From Chloroflexota bacterium (GTDB lineage: Bacteria > Chloroflexota > Anaerolineae > Promineifilales > Promineifilaceae), in the NCBI GenBank assembly GCA_017993775.1, contig JAGOMA010000003.1:62001-126000 (forward strand): a stretch of 64,000 bases of DNA, written 5' to 3'. The notes under the pieces were generated by a model. That model saw nothing but the letters and a program-made list of their open reading frames with translations, did no database searches and was not told the origin of the DNA. The translations under genes and the position numbers were made by a program. Positions 1 to 7,761 of this stretch are shown piece after piece. The first letter of the stretch is position 1, and every line of letters starts with the position of its first letter.

Positions 1-841
1 CACAGCACTGGAAAATAATCCGCTGTACGGCCGTCGCGCTTCCGGCACGCTGGAAAATTTGTTTAACGGCCGTATTCTGCGCGGACGCAAATGGGCGCAG
101 CAGCCGGTGGAGCGCCGCCCCATCAACGGCCGTCGCAGCTGCGCCGTGCCCATTCCCGATGAAGTGGACGCGGGCACGGAAGTAGATAGTTTTGCGGAAT
201 TGAGTGACGGCCGTCGCCGTTTTTTGCTCATCCAGGGTTCCTCCACAGCCCTGGCCTTGCCCGACGACAGCGTAGACTATATCGTCACCGATCCGCCCTA
301 TTTCGACAGCGTGCAGTACAGCGATCTGGCCGCCTTTTTCCGCGTGTGGCTGCGCCAACTGCTGCCGCAAGATACCGGCTGGAGCTACGAGTTGGACAAA
401 TCGGCCGTCGAGCCGACAACCAACGGCAGCGGCGCGGATTACGCCCTGCTCTTGAGCGGCATTTTTGCCGAATGCGCGCGGGTGCTAAAGAAAGAAAACG
501 GCCGTCTCATCTTCACCTACCACCACTGGAACCCCAAAGGCTGGGCGGCGCTGACGCTGGCTCTGAAACGCGCCGGGTTTGGGCTGGTCAACCGCTACGT
601 CGTCCACGCCGAAAATCTGGTCTCGCGCCACATCGTCGGCCAAAACGCCCTGGTGCATGACGTGATCCTGGTCTGCGCCCCGGCGCAAGAGGCGGCGCGA
701 GAATGGGCGGCGGTAACGGCCGTTACCCTCACCGACAGCTACCAATTCTGTTATGATTGTGGCAGCGTGCTGGGCTGGCTGCTCAGTGATGGGCTGAGCG
801 AAGGCGAGATTGAGAGCGCCTGGCGCGAATTGTTGACATGA
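1..841 (+). CDS. DNA methyltransferase, DUF1156-type (C-terminal part, 5' end outside window)
   Basis: The frame is open from base 2 with no credible start, so the gene begins upstream; an in-frame TTG at 59 is inside the protein. About 279 C-terminal residues are visible. The catalytic motif IV DPPY is encoded at 290-301 in the context VTDPPYFDSVQYSDL, characteristic of amino-methyltransferases acting on adenine N6 or cytosine N4. The following segments (FFRVWLRQLLP, LIFTYHHWNPKGW) resemble DUF1156-family adenine-specific methylases, which are often annotated as anti-phage-associated and travel with DUF499 and HerA proteins. The genes downstream (NurA, HerA) fit that neighbourhood. At least five ACGGCCGT copies lie in this stretch, read as NGR, DGR and TAV. 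The substrate site cannot be deduced. Family call is fairly sure; the link to defence is inference. Confidence 0.75.
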   Translation, partial: TALENNPLYGRRASGTLENLFNGRILRGRKWAQQPVERRPINGRRSCAVPIPDEVDAGTEVDSFAELSDGRRRFLLIQGSSTALALPDDSVDYIVTDPPYFDSVQYSDLAAFFRVWLRQLLPQDTGWSYELDKSAVEPTTNGSGADYALLLSGIFAECARVLKKENGRLIFTYHHWNPKGWAALTLALKRAGFGLVNRYVVHAENLVSRHIVGQNALVHDVILVCAPAQEAAREWAAVTAVTLTDSYQFCYDCGSVLGWLLSDGLSEGEIESAWRELLT

Positions 842-889
842 AGTGGGGTGATTGGAGACTGGAGATTCAGTAGTTAAAAAAGCAAGAAC

Positions 890-1017
890 CCTTAACGCCA
901 AGAACGCAAAGGCGCAGAGGCTTTACCCGTTGTTGATGGTCCAAATCCCTGACCCAAAAGGTAATTCAGAAGACAAAAACTTTGCGTCTTTTGCCTCTTT
1001 GCACCTTTGCGTTAAGG
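890..1017. repeat. Intergenic imperfect inverted repeat, CGCAAAG-type family
   Basis: CCTTAACGC at 890-898 pairs with GCGTTAAGG at 1009-1017. Between them are repeated CGCAAAGG/CGCAGAGG units on the left and their complements (TTTGCGTCTTTTGCCTC, CACCTTTGCG) on the right, making a long broken hairpin. A related single arm (TCTGCGCCGCTGCGTCTCTG) recurs at 51129. Apparently a dispersed, non-coding repeat family. Short repeats of GGAGATTGG also flank it (850-870, 1037-1053). Confidence 0.6.
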
Positions 1018-1077
1018 TTTTTTTAAACGACTGAGCTTGGAGATTGGAGATTGGTCCAATCTAAAGACGCGTGAACC

Positions 1078-2286
1078 ATGACCCTGGAATTTGAACGCTT
1101 GACGGCCGATTTAGAACAGATGGCGCTAACCACCGCGCGGCGGTATGAGCTGCGGCAGGAACGGCTGGCTGAGGCGCTGGCGGCCCTGGAAACCTATCGC
1201 ACCAACTGGACTGCCGTCTCCAACGCCCTCACCCTGGCCCGCAAACGCGGCGACGACAAGCTCTACCGCTCGGCACGGCCGTTTGACGAAAACGAACCGC
1301 TGGACACGGCCGTTGACGCCCCCGCACCGCCAGCCCAGGCCACCATCATCGCCACCGACGGCTCGCAAATCATGCCCGACCGCCACGCCGCTTACCTGTA
1401 CTACCTCATCAATGTCGGCGGGATCGTGTATCACCACGGCGAGAATCGCCCGCCGGAGACATTTACCGTACCGCAACTGGTCTACCCGCCGGACGACAAT
1501 GACCTGGATACCTTCAATATCAGCAGCGGCGCGGTTAGCATCGAGCGCGACGTGAAGGAAATCGAGACGCTGGCCCAGCAAACCTTCCATCACCGCCACG
1601 ACAGCGACCTGACGCTGGCCGTGCTGGACCAACGGCTGCTCTACTGGCCCATCGGCTCGGAAGGCGTGGCCGAAAATGCGGCCGTGACAGAATGGGGCAA
1701 CCATATGACGGGCATCCGCCAGACGGGCGCGCTGCTGTGCGGCTACATCGACCGGCCGGGCAGCATTGGCGTGACGACGCTGTTGAAATCGGTAACGGCC
1801 GTTGCCGACCCCAAGTTCAATTGGCGGCTGCTGGGCACGCAAAAAGCCACCCAGGGCCTCACCGACCGCGACTTGTTCGGCGCGCTGCTGGCGCCCGGCC
1901 AGCGCAGCAAAGTCTTCGTCTACGTCTCGCCGCCCAACAACACCTTCGCCGAGCAAGACCCGGCCAACGAAGTGTGCTTTTTCTATGTCAATCCGGCCAG
2001 CAGCGGCCAACAAATTGCCCGCGTGGATATTCCCCGCTGGGTGGCGGAGGATGAAGCGGCGGTAACGGCCGTGCACGCCCTCATCATCGATCAATGCCGC
2101 CTGCTGGGCGATTATCCGTATGTATTGGCGCGGGCCGACGAAACGGCCGTGGTCGGCCGGCAGGATGCGTCCGAACTCAATTTTATGATTGACGTGATCA
2201 TGGAGCGCCACGGGCTGCACGCGGCCATCACCGCCAAGCAGGGCAGCAAAGACATTGCCCGTGGCGGCCGAACGCGGTTTAAATAG
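1078..2286 (+). CDS. nurA: NurA domain 5'-3' nuclease
   Basis: NurA is a manganese-dependent nuclease that works with the HerA translocase in processing DNA ends. The 402-residue product has the NurA nuclease core beginning at ATDGSQIMPDRH, with the catalytic Asp at about residue 94 (codon at 1357), followed by LAVLDQRLLYWP and a C-terminal SELNFMIDVIM segment. The N-terminal 80 residues are helical and charged. ATG at 1078 is chosen because it gives the full family domain; the ribosome site is weak. HerA follows 1.4 kb downstream on the same strand, separated by a toxin-antitoxin pair and a small partner gene. Four copies of the HIP octamer read as TAV and one as RP. The family call is strong; whether the pair serves repair or phage defence here is not shown by sequence. 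Confidence 0.85.
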   Translation: MTLEFERLTADLEQMALTTARRYELRQERLAEALAALETYRTNWTAVSNALTLARKRGDDKLYRSARPFDENEPLDTAVDAPAPPAQATIIATDGSQIMPDRHAAYLYYLINVGGIVYHHGENRPPETFTVPQLVYPPDDNDLDTFNISSGAVSIERDVKEIETLAQQTFHHRHDSDLTLAVLDQRLLYWPIGSEGVAENAAVTEWGNHMTGIRQTGALLCGYIDRPGSIGVTTLLKSVTAVADPKFNWRLLGTQKATQGLTDRDLFGALLAPGQRSKVFVYVSPPNNTFAEQDPANEVCFFYVNPASSGQQIARVDIPRWVAEDEAAVTAVHALIIDQCRLLGDYPYVLARADETAVVGRQDASELNFMIDVIMERHGLHAAITAKQGSKDIARGGRTRFK

Positions 2287-2299
2287 CCCCCAACCAACT

Positions 2300-2357
2300 G
2301 GCTAATAATTGGCAATTGACAATTGGTTACTGCCCATTGACAATTGCTAAAACCCTC
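2300..2357. repeat. Short AT-rich direct repeats of ATTGACAATTG
   Basis: AATTGACAATTGG (near 2313) and CCATTGACAATTGC (near 2336) are direct copies of the same unit between nurA and the antitoxin gene. Low-complexity intergenic repeat; it may also supply promoter-like TTGACA elements for the toxin-antitoxin pair. Confidence 0.4.
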
Positions 2358-2369
2358 ATGGAGAATGCG

Positions 2370-2600
2370 ATGTTTCGTTTGATCACCACAGATCCGGAAA
2401 TTTTGGGCGGTAAGCCCTGTATTAAAGGAACGCGTTTGAGCGTAGAATTTATCCTGGAATTATTCGCCAGCGGCGCCACTCAGATGGATATTTTGCAGAC
2501 ATACCCTCAATTGACGCCTGAAGCGCTGGAAGAAGCCTTGCGCTTTGCCGCCGAATCCCTCAGACACGATACGCTGCTAACGACCGAGATTGCCAGTTGA
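2370..2600 (+). CDS. DUF433 family antitoxin
   Basis: A 76-residue DUF433 protein: FRLITTDPEILGGKPCIKGT followed by LSVEFILELFASGAT and a helical region, the usual helix-turn-helix-like fold of this family (Pfam DUF433). These are commonly antitoxins paired with DUF5615 PIN-like toxins. Start ATG 2370 is preferred over upstream in-frame starts because GGAGA at 2360-2364 sits five bases before it and the product then matches family length. The stop TGA overlaps the TTG start of the next gene, indicating translational coupling. The pair sits between nurA and the HerA genes. High confidence in family, moderate in antitoxin role. Confidence 0.85.
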   Translation: MFRLITTDPEILGGKPCIKGTRLSVEFILELFASGATQMDILQTYPQLTPEALEEALRFAAESLRHDTLLTTEIAS

Positions 2601-2977
2601 ACCTGTTTGCTTATCCGTTTCTGGCCGACGAAAACATTCACCCAGATGTCATTGCCCAAATGAAAAGCCAGGGGCTGGATGTCTGGTCTGTTAACGAAGA
2701 GGGGTTGACTGGCCAGGCTGACACGGCCGTTCTTCAATTCGCCCACGAGTCAGGCCGGATTGTCCTTACCCACGACAGCGATTTCGGAACGTTAGCGATT
2801 GCCCGGCAGCAGCCCATTACCGGCATCGTTTATCTTCGCTCTGGACATATCCAACCCGAGTTTACACTGGCAACTTTGGAAGCGCTTCGCCAGCAAGAAA
2901 TCCGTGTCGAACCACCCTTCATCATCGTCGCCTTGCGGCAACAAAATGAAGTGCGGGTTCGCGTTCGGCAAATGTAA
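2597..2977 (+). CDS. DUF5615 PIN-like toxin
   Basis: A 126-residue PIN-like protein (DUF5615) that starts with TTG overlapping the stop of the DUF433 gene (TTGA). Acidic residues expected for a PIN-type nuclease are visible: FLADENI near the N-terminus and TGQADTAVLQFA and LTHDSDFGTLA in the middle. These proteins are predicted RNases whose action is held in check by the DUF433 partner. The HIP octamer encodes the TAV inside the DTAV segment next to an acidic residue. No RNase activity can be inferred beyond family membership. The pair looks like a mobile cassette inserted into the NurA-HerA cluster. Confidence 0.8.
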   Translation: MNLFAYPFLADENIHPDVIAQMKSQGLDVWSVNEEGLTGQADTAVLQFAHESGRIVLTHDSDFGTLAIARQQPITGIVYLRSGHIQPEFTLATLEALRQQEIRVEPPFIIVALRQQNEVRVRVRQM

Positions 2978-3014
2978 CCTGCTTGTGGCGGAGAATTAAA
3001 CGGACACGATAGTT

Positions 3015-3671
3015 ATGAGTACAAACAATCTCGAATTCGGCCGGGTTTTACGCGCCGCCACCAGCGGCTTTGCCGTGGGCTGCCGTGTGGGGCAGTTGCA
3101 AAGCCCCGCCTTCGGCAGCCTGGTCAAGGCGCAGCCGGTAGACGAACGCGAGGCCATCTACGGCCTCATCTACGACATGCACGTCGATGACGATCCGCTG
3201 GTGCGGCGGCTGGTGCTGGCCGAAAATCCGCCGGAATCGGTCATCAACGACCAGCGAGACAACCGCCTGCTGCCCATCGAGATGAGCGTGTTGGCCGTCG
3301 GCTACACCCAAAATGGCGCGATCCGCCACCGCCTGCCGCCGCGCCCGCCGCTCAACCTCGACCCGGTAGAACTATGCCTGGCGCGCGACGAAATCACCCG
3401 CTTCACCGACAATCTCGGCTATCTGCGCCTGATTTTGCGCGCCGAAGGCAGCGGCGTGCCCGTGGACCAGCTTCTCGTGGCCCACATCAGCCACATCCAC
3501 GCCCTGCGCGGCGGCGACAACGCGTGGGCAATGCGCGTCATCACCGAACTAATCGAACTGCTGCGCGCCAATTACGATGTGCTGATTCCCACGTTGGAAG
3601 CGGTTAGCGCGGCTTTGGAAATGGAAGATTGGCAGATGGACCTATCTCGCCGGGGAGAAACAACGCCATGA
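3015..3671 (+). CDS. HerA-associated protein of unknown function
   Basis: The 218-residue product is translated just ahead of HerA and its stop overlaps the HerA start (ATGA), so the two are probably made together. The N-terminal 100 residues (FGRVLRAATSGFAVGCRV, YGLIYDMHVDDDPLVRRLV) look like a small beta-barrel similar to the HAS-barrel found at the start of HerA-type ATPases, and the C-terminal part is helical (HISHIHALRGGDNAWAMRV). Start ATG 3015 follows the preceding gene by 37 bases. I do not recognise a named family. A reasonable guess is an accessory subunit of the HerA-NurA complex. No membrane segment or catalytic motif is evident. Confidence 0.6.
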   Translation: MSTNNLEFGRVLRAATSGFAVGCRVGQLQSPAFGSLVKAQPVDEREAIYGLIYDMHVDDDPLVRRLVLAENPPESVINDQRDNRLLPIEMSVLAVGYTQNGAIRHRLPPRPPLNLDPVELCLARDEITRFTDNLGYLRLILRAEGSGVPVDQLLVAHISHIHALRGGDNAWAMRVITELIELLRANYDVLIPTLEAVSAALEMEDWQMDLSRRGETTP

Positions 3672-5383
3672 CAACCAACGAACCGATTGGCTACATTGTC
3701 GGCGGCGGCCTAAAAGAGGGTTTTCGCATCCGGCTTACGGTTCCGGCCGACCAGGTGCAGGAAGGGAGCTTTGTGGTGTGCGATAACGGCCGTTACCGCT
3801 ACTACGGCCTCGTCACCGACTTGCAGCTTGGAGCCACCGACCCCCGCTTCGCCGACGAAAAAACCGACCGGATGCACCCGGCCATCCAGGCCGCCCTGCT
3901 GGGCAAAACCCTTTACACCACCCTGGAAATGTACCCCACGCTGCTCATGGATCGCGGCCCAGAATTAACAGACCCAGAACGCGCCGAATGGGAACAACTC
4001 CGGGATCGAGGCGAAATTCAACCTGGACCCAAACCCGTCAAAACCGTGCCCGCCCATCACGCCGAAGTGCGCCCGGCCGACGAAGCCGACGTGGCCCAAA
4101 TCTTCGGTGAAGAAGGCCCTGGCGTTTTTCACATCGGCAACACCATCGAGCAGGGTTACAAAGTTTGCCTGGACCTGAACAAATTTGTGAAGCGCAGCAG
4201 CGGCATCTTTGGGGCGACGGGCACAGGCAAGAGCTTCCTCACGCGCATGGTGCTGGCCGGGCTGATGAAAGAGGATGTGGCCGCCGCCCTGGTCTTCGAC
4301 ATGCACAACGAATACGCTTTCGACGACGCCGACACCGACCGCGACGCTCGCGTGCGCGGCCTGAAATCGTTGTTTGGGCAGAAGGTGCAGGTGGCGGCGC
4401 TGGGCGCAGGCGCGCAGGTGCGCGGCCATTCGCCTGATTTTACGCTGGAACTGGCCCTGAGCGATTTCCAGACCAGCGATATTTTGCTGCTGGCAGACGC
4501 GTTGAATCTGACCGATACGGCCGCCGTCACGCTGAACGCTCTGGAACGCGCCTTTGGTCAGACATGGTTTGGTGATTTTATGAAGCTGGAGCCGGGCGCG
4601 GTGGATGTAGACCCGGAAAGCGGTAAAACTTTCCCGGCCGACAATTCTGTCGCCGCCTGGGCGCGGCAAAACAACATCCACGAGAAAGCCGCCGAGGCGC
4701 TGCATCGCAAGCTGCAGCTCATTTACGACCGCAAATATGTGACCGGCAACCCGTCGGGCGACCCGGTGAAAGCGATTATTGATAAGTTGGAAAACGGCCG
4801 TCACGTTATCTTAGGCTTTGGCGAATACGACAACGACCTGGATTATCTGCTGGTGTCCAACGTCCTGACGCGCAAAATCCGCCAGCAGTGGGTGAAGAAA
4901 ACCGAGGAACACAAGACGCTGGGCATGGCTGCGCCACGGCCGTTGCTCATCGCCATCGAAGAAGCCCACAAACTGCTCAATCCGCAGCTCGCCGGGCAGA
5001 CCGCGTTCGGCATCATCGCCCGCGAACTGCGCAAATATTTTGTGACGCTGCTGGTGGTGGACCAACGGCCGTCGGGCATCGACGACGAGATCATGTCCCA
5101 ACTGGGTACGCGCATCACCGGCTGGCTGGGCGACGAGGACGACATCCGCGCCGTGCTCACTGGGCTGGCCGGGCGCGACCAACTACGCGGCATGTTGGCC
5201 CGTCTGCAAGAGAAAGAAGAAGTGCTGCTGCTCGGCTGGGGCGTGAAAATGCCCATCCCGATCAAATCGCGCCGCTACGATGAGCGCTTCTATGCCGCCA
5301 TCAAAGGCCGCAGCGAAAGCAAGCCGGCAAGCAGCTTCATGACCAAACCATTAGACGACCTCAACGACGATTTGTTTGGTTGA
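3668..5383 (+). CDS. herA: HerA-type DNA translocase ATPase
   Basis: HerA is a hexameric FtsK-like ATPase that moves DNA and stimulates NurA. The 571-residue product has an N-terminal HAS-barrel (residues about 5-100), Walker A GATGTGKS at 182-189, the HerA motif FDMHNEYAF shortly after, a Walker B-like IAIEEAHKLL around residue 427, and the conserved VDQRPSGIDDEI that supplies an arginine finger. ATG 3668 overlaps the previous stop by four bases; the longer frame from 3629 is not needed. The archaeal-style domain order is intact and the length is normal. Three HIP octamers are present. Together with nurA and the methylase fragment it forms a DNA-processing or defence cluster. Confidence 0.88.
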   Translation: MTTNEPIGYIVGGGLKEGFRIRLTVPADQVQEGSFVVCDNGRYRYYGLVTDLQLGATDPRFADEKTDRMHPAIQAALLGKTLYTTLEMYPTLLMDRGPELTDPERAEWEQLRDRGEIQPGPKPVKTVPAHHAEVRPADEADVAQIFGEEGPGVFHIGNTIEQGYKVCLDLNKFVKRSSGIFGATGTGKSFLTRMVLAGLMKEDVAAALVFDMHNEYAFDDADTDRDARVRGLKSLFGQKVQVAALGAGAQVRGHSPDFTLELALSDFQTSDILLLADALNLTDTAAVTLNALERAFGQTWFGDFMKLEPGAVDVDPESGKTFPADNSVAAWARQNNIHEKAAEALHRKLQLIYDRKYVTGNPSGDPVKAIIDKLENGRHVILGFGEYDNDLDYLLVSNVLTRKIRQQWVKKTEEHKTLGMAAPRPLLIAIEEAHKLLNPQLAGQTAFGIIARELRKYFVTLLVVDQRPSGIDDEIMSQLGTRITGWLGDEDDIRAVLTGLAGRDQLRGMLARLQEKEEVLLLGWGVKMPIPIKSRRYDERFYAAIKGRSESKPASSFMTKPLDDLNDDLFG

Positions 5384-5392
5384 GGCGGGAAT

Positions 5393-5463
5393 GGGACGCG
5401 GATTTTCACGGATTAGATGGATTTTCGCGGATTCTTTTAAAAATCCGCGTTCATCCGTGTCCC
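5393..5463. repeat. Nested inverted repeat, intergenic
   Basis: GGGACGCGGAT (5393-5403) pairs with ATCCGTGTCCC (5453-5463) with one mismatch, and CGCGGATT (5426-5433) pairs with AATCCGCG (5442-5449). The unit GGATTTTC.CGGAT is also repeated directly. It fills most of the herA-panE gap and may act as terminator or as a dispersed intergenic repeat. Confidence 0.65.
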
Positions 5464-5478
5464 ATTAAGTGAGTAAAC

Positions 5479-6393
5479 ATGACGTTACCTATTCTTGATT
5501 CGGTGGCCGTGTTGGGCGCGGGAGCGCTGGGGGCGTTTTATGCCAGCCAATTTTACCAGGCGGGCTTTGCCACAACATTGATTGCCCGTGGGGCGCGGTA
5601 TGCGGCGCTGCAGAAAGAGGGCGTGGTGGTGAATGAACGGCCGTTTCACATCCCCGTCACCCATCCCGACGATGGCTACCCGGTTGATCTGATCATCGTG
5701 GCCCTGAAGCACCATCATTTGGGCGAGGCGTTGGGAGATTTACGGCCGTTTGTCGGCCCACACACCCTCATCTTGTCCGTAATGAACGGCCTGGACAGCG
5801 AAGAAATCATTGGGCAAATGGTGGGCAGGGAAAAAATGCTCTACTGCATCGCCGTCGGCATCGACGCGGTGCGCGACGGGCATCGCGTCACCTACAGCGC
5901 GCCCGGCAAACTGTTCTTCGGCGAGGCGACCAACGCCGAAATCAGCCCGCGTGTGCAGCGCGTTCAAGCCGCCCTGGCGCGCGCCGGTCTGGTTTACGAA
6001 ACGCCGCCCGACATGCTGCGCATTTTGTGGTGGAAATTTATGATCAACGTTGGCATGAACCAGGCCTCGGCGGTAATGGGCGCGCCGTATGGCGTGTTTC
6101 AAACCTTACCGGCGGCGCAGGCGGTGATGAAGACCCTGATGGACGAGGTGATTGCCCTGGCCCAATGCGCCAGCGTTAATCTGAGCGATCAGGACATCAC
6201 CGACTGGTACGGCTTCTTAAACACGCTGTCGCCACAAGGCAAAACGTCTATGCTGCAAGACATGGAAGCGGGGCGCAAAACGGAGGTGGAGATGTTTGGC
6301 GGCAAGGTGGTGACGTTGGGGAAAACCTATGGCATCCCCACGCCAGTCAATGAAACCTTGCTGCGCATTATCCAGGTGATGGAAGCCATCTGA
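5479..6393 (+). CDS. panE: 2-dehydropantoate 2-reductase (ketopantoate reductase)
   Basis: Reduces ketopantoate to pantoate with NADPH for pantothenate and coenzyme A synthesis. The 304-residue product has the ApbA/PanE fold: nucleotide-binding VLGAGALGAFYAS at the N-terminus, VALKHHH with the conserved lysine, SVMNGLDSEE, and a helical C-terminal domain with KFMINVGMNQASAVMGAPYG. Length fits the family. ATG 5479 has a GTGAG element upstream. The neighbouring gene is convergent with only three bases between stops. A relaxed-specificity ketoacid or opine-type reductase of the same superfamily cannot be excluded, because no other pantothenate genes are nearby. Confidence 0.8.
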   Translation: MTLPILDSVAVLGAGALGAFYASQFYQAGFATTLIARGARYAALQKEGVVVNERPFHIPVTHPDDGYPVDLIIVALKHHHLGEALGDLRPFVGPHTLILSVMNGLDSEEIIGQMVGREKMLYCIAVGIDAVRDGHRVTYSAPGKLFFGEATNAEISPRVQRVQAALARAGLVYETPPDMLRILWWKFMINVGMNQASAVMGAPYGVFQTLPAAQAVMKTLMDEVIALAQCASVNLSDQDITDWYGFLNTLSPQGKTSMLQDMEAGRKTEVEMFGGKVVTLGKTYGIPTPVNETLLRIIQVMEAI

Positions 6394-6396
6394 AGT

Positions 6397-7650
6397 TTAC
6401 GGGCACTGGATGATGGCTTGCGCCCAGAGGCAGCCGCCGCAAGCTGGCGCCGGGTTGTCGAAACAGTCGGTGCTGTTTTCACGGGAGACTTCGCAGCCGC
6501 CGCAGTAGGTGCAGGGGGCAAAAGCGAAGCGCTGCACGCGGTCGCGGTAGGCGACGTATTCGGGGTCTTGCCAGATCGCTAACAAATCTTGCTGGCGGAT
6601 GTTGCCCACCGCATGAGCGTGGGAGACACGCTCGTAGCCGCGCAGATAGCCGGTGTGGGTGTAGAGCAGAGGGGGGCAGGGAGAAACACGGCCGTCCCAA
6701 CCCACAGCCAGCGAGCCACTTTCAATAAACGTACACACATTATTCGCCCCGCCCAAATTATTCCCGGCCAGATTCACATTGTAACCACTGGTTAGCGCCT
6801 GCAAAATCGACTCTCCGGTAGTTTCGTTAAAATCCATTTTGGGCATTTCCATGCGCCGCAGCCAGTCGGATTGCAGGTAGGTGATGCTGTTCAGCGTTTC
6901 TTCGTAGAGGATTTCCTTAGACATGGCCTCGGTATGGGGCAGTAAATTGCTCACGGAAAAGCGCATCGCGCCCACGCTTTTGCCCAAACGCAGCACGGCC
7001 GGCAGATCGGCAATGTTGCGTTTCATGGCCACAAACGCGATGCCGATGGTCGGACGCGGCTTGTGCGCCGGAGGGCGCAGCCGCCGGAAGCGGCGCAGAT
7101 TTTCCAGCACGTTGGGCAGTTCCGCACCCAGACGCACGTCGGCGTAGCTTTCGGGCGTCGCGCCGTCGATGGACACCCAGAGCAAATCCAACCCCGCTTT
7201 GATGAGGGCGCGCGCCCGTTTTTCGTCCAGCAGGGTGCCGTTGGAAATCATTTCCGTGCGGAAGCCCATCGCGCTGATTTGAGCAACCATGTCGATGGTA
7301 TGCGGGTGGGCCAACGGTTCGCCGATGCCGCCAAAAAACACGGTGAGCGGCGGCGAGAGTTTGGAGAGGCTTTGGCGCAGCGATTCAAACGTATCGGCCG
7401 ACATTTGGCCCAGTTCCACATCCCAATTGCTGCGCATACAGGTGGTGCAATCCAGGTTGCAGCGGTTGGTGGGTTCGACGTAAATTTTGGTCAGATGGGT
7501 GATGGGGCGGTGGAGGCGCAGGGTATTGGTTTCTGTGTCCAGCCGCAGGCGAGACCCGGGCTGCAAGCCATATTGGGCGGCAATTTCTGGGGGTAAGGCG
7601 AGACGGCCGTTTTCATCCACTTCGGCCCACAGGGTTGTTTTGACATTCAT
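6397..7650 (-). CDS. Radical SAM/SPASM protein with N-terminal AbrB-like domain
   Basis: Residues 1-50 (VDENGRLALPPEIAAQYG) form a SpoVT/AbrB-like swapped-hairpin domain fused to a radical SAM enzyme. The [4Fe-4S] cysteines are C64, C68 and C71 in CNLDCTTC (C-x3-C-x2-C). The last 40 residues carry a SPASM-type cluster region (CTYCGGCEVSREN, CFDNPAPACGGC). Such enzymes often mature other proteins or peptides; the tungsten-cofactor oxidoreductase maturase family is one possibility, but no oxidoreductase or precursor peptide lies beside it. A GAGGAG ribosome site precedes ATG 7650. The NGR in the AbrB part is encoded by a HIP octamer. Substrate unknown. Confidence 0.75.
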   Translation of the reverse strand: MNVKTTLWAEVDENGRLALPPEIAAQYGLQPGSRLRLDTETNTLRLHRPITHLTKIYVEPTNRCNLDCTTCMRSNWDVELGQMSADTFESLRQSLSKLSPPLTVFFGGIGEPLAHPHTIDMVAQISAMGFRTEMISNGTLLDEKRARALIKAGLDLLWVSIDGATPESYADVRLGAELPNVLENLRRFRRLRPPAHKPRPTIGIAFVAMKRNIADLPAVLRLGKSVGAMRFSVSNLLPHTEAMSKEILYEETLNSITYLQSDWLRRMEMPKMDFNETTGESILQALTSGYNVNLAGNNLGGANNVCTFIESGSLAVGWDGRVSPCPPLLYTHTGYLRGYERVSHAHAVGNIRQQDLLAIWQDPEYVAYRDRVQRFAFAPCTYCGGCEVSRENSTDCFDNPAPACGGCLWAQAIIQCP

Positions 7651-7761
7651 ACCACACGCTCCTCAGCAAACTTGCCTTTCAGTGTGGCAGAATAAACGGG
7701 CGGCGAGTAGTGACAAACGGCCGTTCCCCCTCCGCCTAATGTCACCAAACCATAACAGCTT

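Noticed and set aside
852-1034. 60-residue frame in the gap before nurA
   Set aside because: It lies wholly in the CGCAAAG-type inverted repeat and encodes low-complexity sequence.
1126-2220. 364-residue minus-strand frame over nurA, and similar long antisense frames (3965-4804, 53444-54202, 51228-52100)
   Set aside because: Products of GC-rich codon structure opposite well-supported genes; no ribosome sites or recognisable domains.
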